From: Ananas comosus
Taxonomy: Eukaryota; Streptophyta; Magnoliopsida; Poales; Bromeliaceae
Assembly (NCBI RefSeq): GCF_001540865.1
Contig: NW_017893374.1
Location: 28,071 to 92,070, forward strand
Direction: 5' to 3'
Length of the DNA stretch: 64,000 nt
The stretch's first letter is position 1; each line of letters starts with the position of its first letter. The translations under genes were made by a program, and so were the position numbers. This document shows, piece after piece, positions 61,240-64,000 of this stretch. The notes beneath the pieces were generated by a model. The model worked only from the letters and a program-made list of their open reading frames with translations, made no database searches and was not told where the DNA came from.

Positions 61240-61502
61240 CGTTAAATATAAAAAAATTTAAACACCATTCTCTACAAACTTAAATTTTTAGAGAATAATG
61301 ATTGTTTTATATAATTTAACATGGTATCAGAATAGAATGTTCTGAATTCGAATCATGACAGCCTTCTAGCATTATTAATTTCCTCCCATTTAATTCAAAT
61401 CCACGTCATGGACTTTACGAAAACCTCAAGTCCGTACGTGAGGAGAAGTGTTAAATATAAAAATATTTAAACACCGTTCTCTAAAAACTTAAGATTTTAT
61501 AG
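61240..61502 (+). mobile_element. TRIM/SMART-like miniature LTR retroelement
   Basis: The left LTR (about 61240-61321) begins gttaaatataaa and ends atataatttaaca. Directly after it is tggtatcagaat (61322-61333), close to the initiator-tRNA-Met primer-binding site. A non-coding internal region of about 115 bp ends in a purine-rich gtgaggagaag. The right LTR starts TGTTAAATATAAAAA at 61449 and repeats about 55 bp of the left one before breaking off. The internal words aatttcctcccatttaatt and aaatccacgtc also occur in the element at 36223. Confidence 0.65.
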
Positions 61503-62235
61503 TACAACAGATTTCTAAAGCTGTCATCTAAAAAAATAAACCATCCAAGTTCCAAGGTAATTTAATATCAATATAACACACCACCGCAGAACAACAAACC
61601 GTTTCCTTCTTGTTTCCTCCATTACTGGAGCGAAATTCTCATCAAGGAAAACCAACCAAAAAACCAAACGTCATTTACAGTAATTACCATACAAAACTCC
61701 CAAATTAAATTCCCCTAAAATCACCAAAGGAAACATGGATAAGGTAAGGTTATTTACAAGACCTTAAAACAAAGTAGTCTCTTATGGTTTCCTAGTGTCC
61801 AACATAACCCAGTTCTTGGTATTCACATCCTGTCAATGCAGGGAAAAAGTAAAAAAAAAAAAAAAAAGATACTAAATCCTGCAGGGCTACTTAATTTTCA
61901 AAATAAATACGTAGCAGCTCATATAGCAGATTTAGATATTGATGTAATTTTTCAAAGCTCTACATTCAAGCATTTACATAGTTCAAAAAAGACAAACTAA
62001 AATAGCAGTAACAGATAAACTTGTAAATAAATGCTTAAGTGATTCAAATGTTCTGCAAACACAGTTGAATGTATCTTTCAGATGTAAGTTTTGTTCAGCA
62101 TTTATATTATGAACTATGATCACCGTGAATTAATCATAAATAGAGGTAAAATTTCCAACTTACAACATAGTACCTATCCTATCGCAAGATTACTTGACAT
62201 TGATTAACAGAACAATAAAAGTCACAGGAACTGAC

Positions 62236-63654
62236 CTACTTGCTAGAAGCTGAATGCTGCTCCAAGAGCTTCTTGTCCCTCCTTTCCATCGCCACATCCC
62301 AAACATCATTCCCTGGGTGCTTCGGCTGCAATTTTAACAAGAATTTTGTACGTTCAGGAGCTGATTGATTTGATGTAATTAGAAATGCAGCATAGTTGGA
62401 GATGTATAGAGTTAAAAATGCAGCAATTACAATAACATACATTTCGTTTGGATGGATATAGTAGAAATTACTATAACTATACATAATTTGTTTATTTGCA
62501 CGCAATTGAGAAGTGCCTTTTCTAAACTTTTATCACTTTCTGTATGTGTTGGTGAGATTACTTGCAATCTAGAAATTTTTTTTTTTTTTTTGTTTCAAAA
62601 GTAATTCGGAAGGTAACCTTGTCTTTTATTTGAAGTAAGTCTCTCCAACTACCGCGATTGCAACTGTGGTTAATTTGGGTGTGGTTCCAGTTACTGCAAT
62701 TGAGTCTGCTCATACATTTTCAACTGCAGTAGTTGATCAAATTCTCAAACCAAACACTAGGTTGGATTGATGTACTTGCAACTATACAAAATTACTTAGA
62801 AAATTCACACATATTCTACGACGCTCAGCATAAACACTACACACGTTTACATCACCAACGAATTCTTCGAACCAAAATCAATCAGTTAGAAACCACTACT
62901 CAAACAATAAGTCAAACGTGCTGGTAAAATGTCTAAGATAATTATGTAAATATCAAAAGTTATACTTAAATTATTTTGTAATTTTAGTCTATTTCAATTC
63001 AAAAAATTTACTATCAAATAAATCGGGCATATTAAACTTTCTTTGATAATTTTTTGAACTTAAAATTTTATATGTTACCCCCTCAAAAATTTAAAAATCT
63101 TTTAGAAGACTAAGCTTTGAGAGAAAATAACTAAAATACCCTTATACTTGTCTAGGAAATTTCCTTTAATATATTAAAAATATTTCGTAATAAATTATAT
63201 AAAATAGACGAACTCTGTGACCGAACCTTGGTAGATGGACCTAAGTGCTAACTTGAAAATTAAGGCGACAAAATATCAATTTTTTAACCCAAAAAGGAGT
63301 GGAAGTAAAACAGGTATTTATACATAAAATTCTCTGCAATTTAGTCTAAATTTTATTAATAATTACATGAACACAAAAGTATAAATTTCTAAACAAGATG
63401 GTGACAGCAAATAAATATGAACAATCACTGAATAATTAAAGTGTATTTTTTTGAAAATGAGCCTAAAGCAACATCCAGCAAATGAAGTTTACAGCTAAAT
63501 ATGGAAAAATAAACAAAAAAAATCTGAACAAAACGAGAGCTGCAGTACCCATCCATAACGGCTTATGGATCGTACTGGGCGCGTTCCCATCACGCACACA
63601 GTGTGCGATGACCAGAGGGGACGAACCCGCCCTCTATCATACAGTTTGCGCCAT
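62236..63654 (-). CDS. Candidate gene for a 33-residue protein, two exons, unknown function
   Basis: Exon 2 (62236-62325) follows a TTGCAG acceptor and encodes PKHPGNDVWDVAMERRDK and KLLEQHSASSK before TAG, a highly charged amphipathic segment with protein-like composition. The best upstream exon is ATGGCGCAAACT (63643-63654), followed by a GTATGA donor in phase 0, giving MAQT in front of PKHPG. Pyrimidine/GA-rich sequence at 63710-63745 fits a 5' leader, and 61740-62235 fits a 3' region. The exon 1 choice is the weakest part; other small exons in the 1.3-kb intron are possible. I do not recognise the family. Confidence 0.5.
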
Positions 63655-64000
63655 TTCCCAAGGAAATTGGAAAAGAGGATTTTGATCGTCCAGACGGAAG
63701 CATAAGAACGGAGCTAGAGAGAGAGAGGAAGTGCGAGGGATTACTTACTCGCGAGAGGTCGAATGTTCGAGGAGTCGCGGGATGATTATTTTACAAAATA
63801 ATCCTCTAAAATTTGATAATTTGTAAAATAACCCGTGTAAATTATATTTAAAAAATTAATCCTTCTTTTGCCGTGTAGGCATCAGGGTGGAGATTTTCTT
63901 TGAAGATGGTGACCTATTAATCGCCTTAACTTTTAATTTTTCCTAAAAATAGTAAATCATTCATTGTCTTTCGCTTATTTTTTATTTTTTTTTATATTTT
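63655..64000. other. Upstream leader of the small gene, then AT-rich repeat running off the edge
   Basis: Positions 63690-63778 are GC-richer with a (GA)n run, consistent with a 5' leader or promoter for the minus-strand gene. From 63781 the sequence gattattttacaaaataat, with its repeats, looks like the end of a TIR element whose other end is outside the window. Confidence 0.35.

Noticed and set aside
61322..61333. A tRNA gene suggested by the tggtatcag word
   Set aside because: No cloverleaf or internal promoter boxes around it; it is complementary to a tRNA 3' end, as a retroelement primer site is.
1..64000. A biosynthetic gene cluster linking the P450s with the acetyltransferase
   Set aside because: The acetyltransferase is of the plastid protein/amine GNAT type, not a BAHD enzyme; ndhN lies between them, and no scaffold-forming enzyme was found.

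Overview
The window looks like plant nuclear DNA, most likely from a monocot. Reasons: GC-rich, transit-peptide-like first exons set in very AT-rich surroundings, GT-AG introns, dense miniature transposons with (TA)n and (TC)n tracts, and LINE, Ty3/gypsy and TRIM-like remnants. A bromeliad such as pineapple would fit, but that is only an inference. A 25-N gap (27756-27780) and two single Ns show it is a draft assembly.

Layout. 0-12.5 kb: two tandem minus-strand cytochrome P450 genes of the CYP72 clan, CYP714-like. The first has intact exons 1 and 2 and runs off the left edge. The second (about 9.0-12.5 kb) can be followed exon by exon but carries many 1-base indels. 15.3-17.1 kb: minus-strand ndhN, a subunit of the chloroplast NDH complex, with a clean first exon and three damaged later exons; G-boxes lie upstream. 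17.9-21.1 kb: a complete four-exon plus-strand gene for a plastid-type GNAT acetyltransferase, divergent from ndhN. 21-38 kb: gene-poor, with gypsy LTR sequence, a sequence gap, and a crowded array of nested MITEs. 38.4-42.1 kb: one or two weakly supported plus-strand genes. 43-50.3 kb: intergenic DNA with a Mutator-like element bounded by a perfect 9-bp duplication and a second element carrying a GC-rich ORF. 50.4-52.1 kb: a single-exon gene for a DUF1191 membrane protein. 52-62 kb: nested DNA transposons, a 5'-truncated LINE with a 16-bp target duplication, and a TRIM-like element. 62.2-63.7 kb: a candidate minus-strand gene for a 33-residue protein.

The genes do not form a pathway. P450 tandem duplication is ordinary plant clustering. 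ndhN and the GNAT gene are both predicted to be plastid-targeted and share a short divergent promoter region, which may be coincidence. The most useful observations are the indel-riddled exons confined to about 9-16.4 kb (decay or assembly error), a composite MITE moved as a unit, two possible gene-capturing elements, and the very small candidate protein gene.
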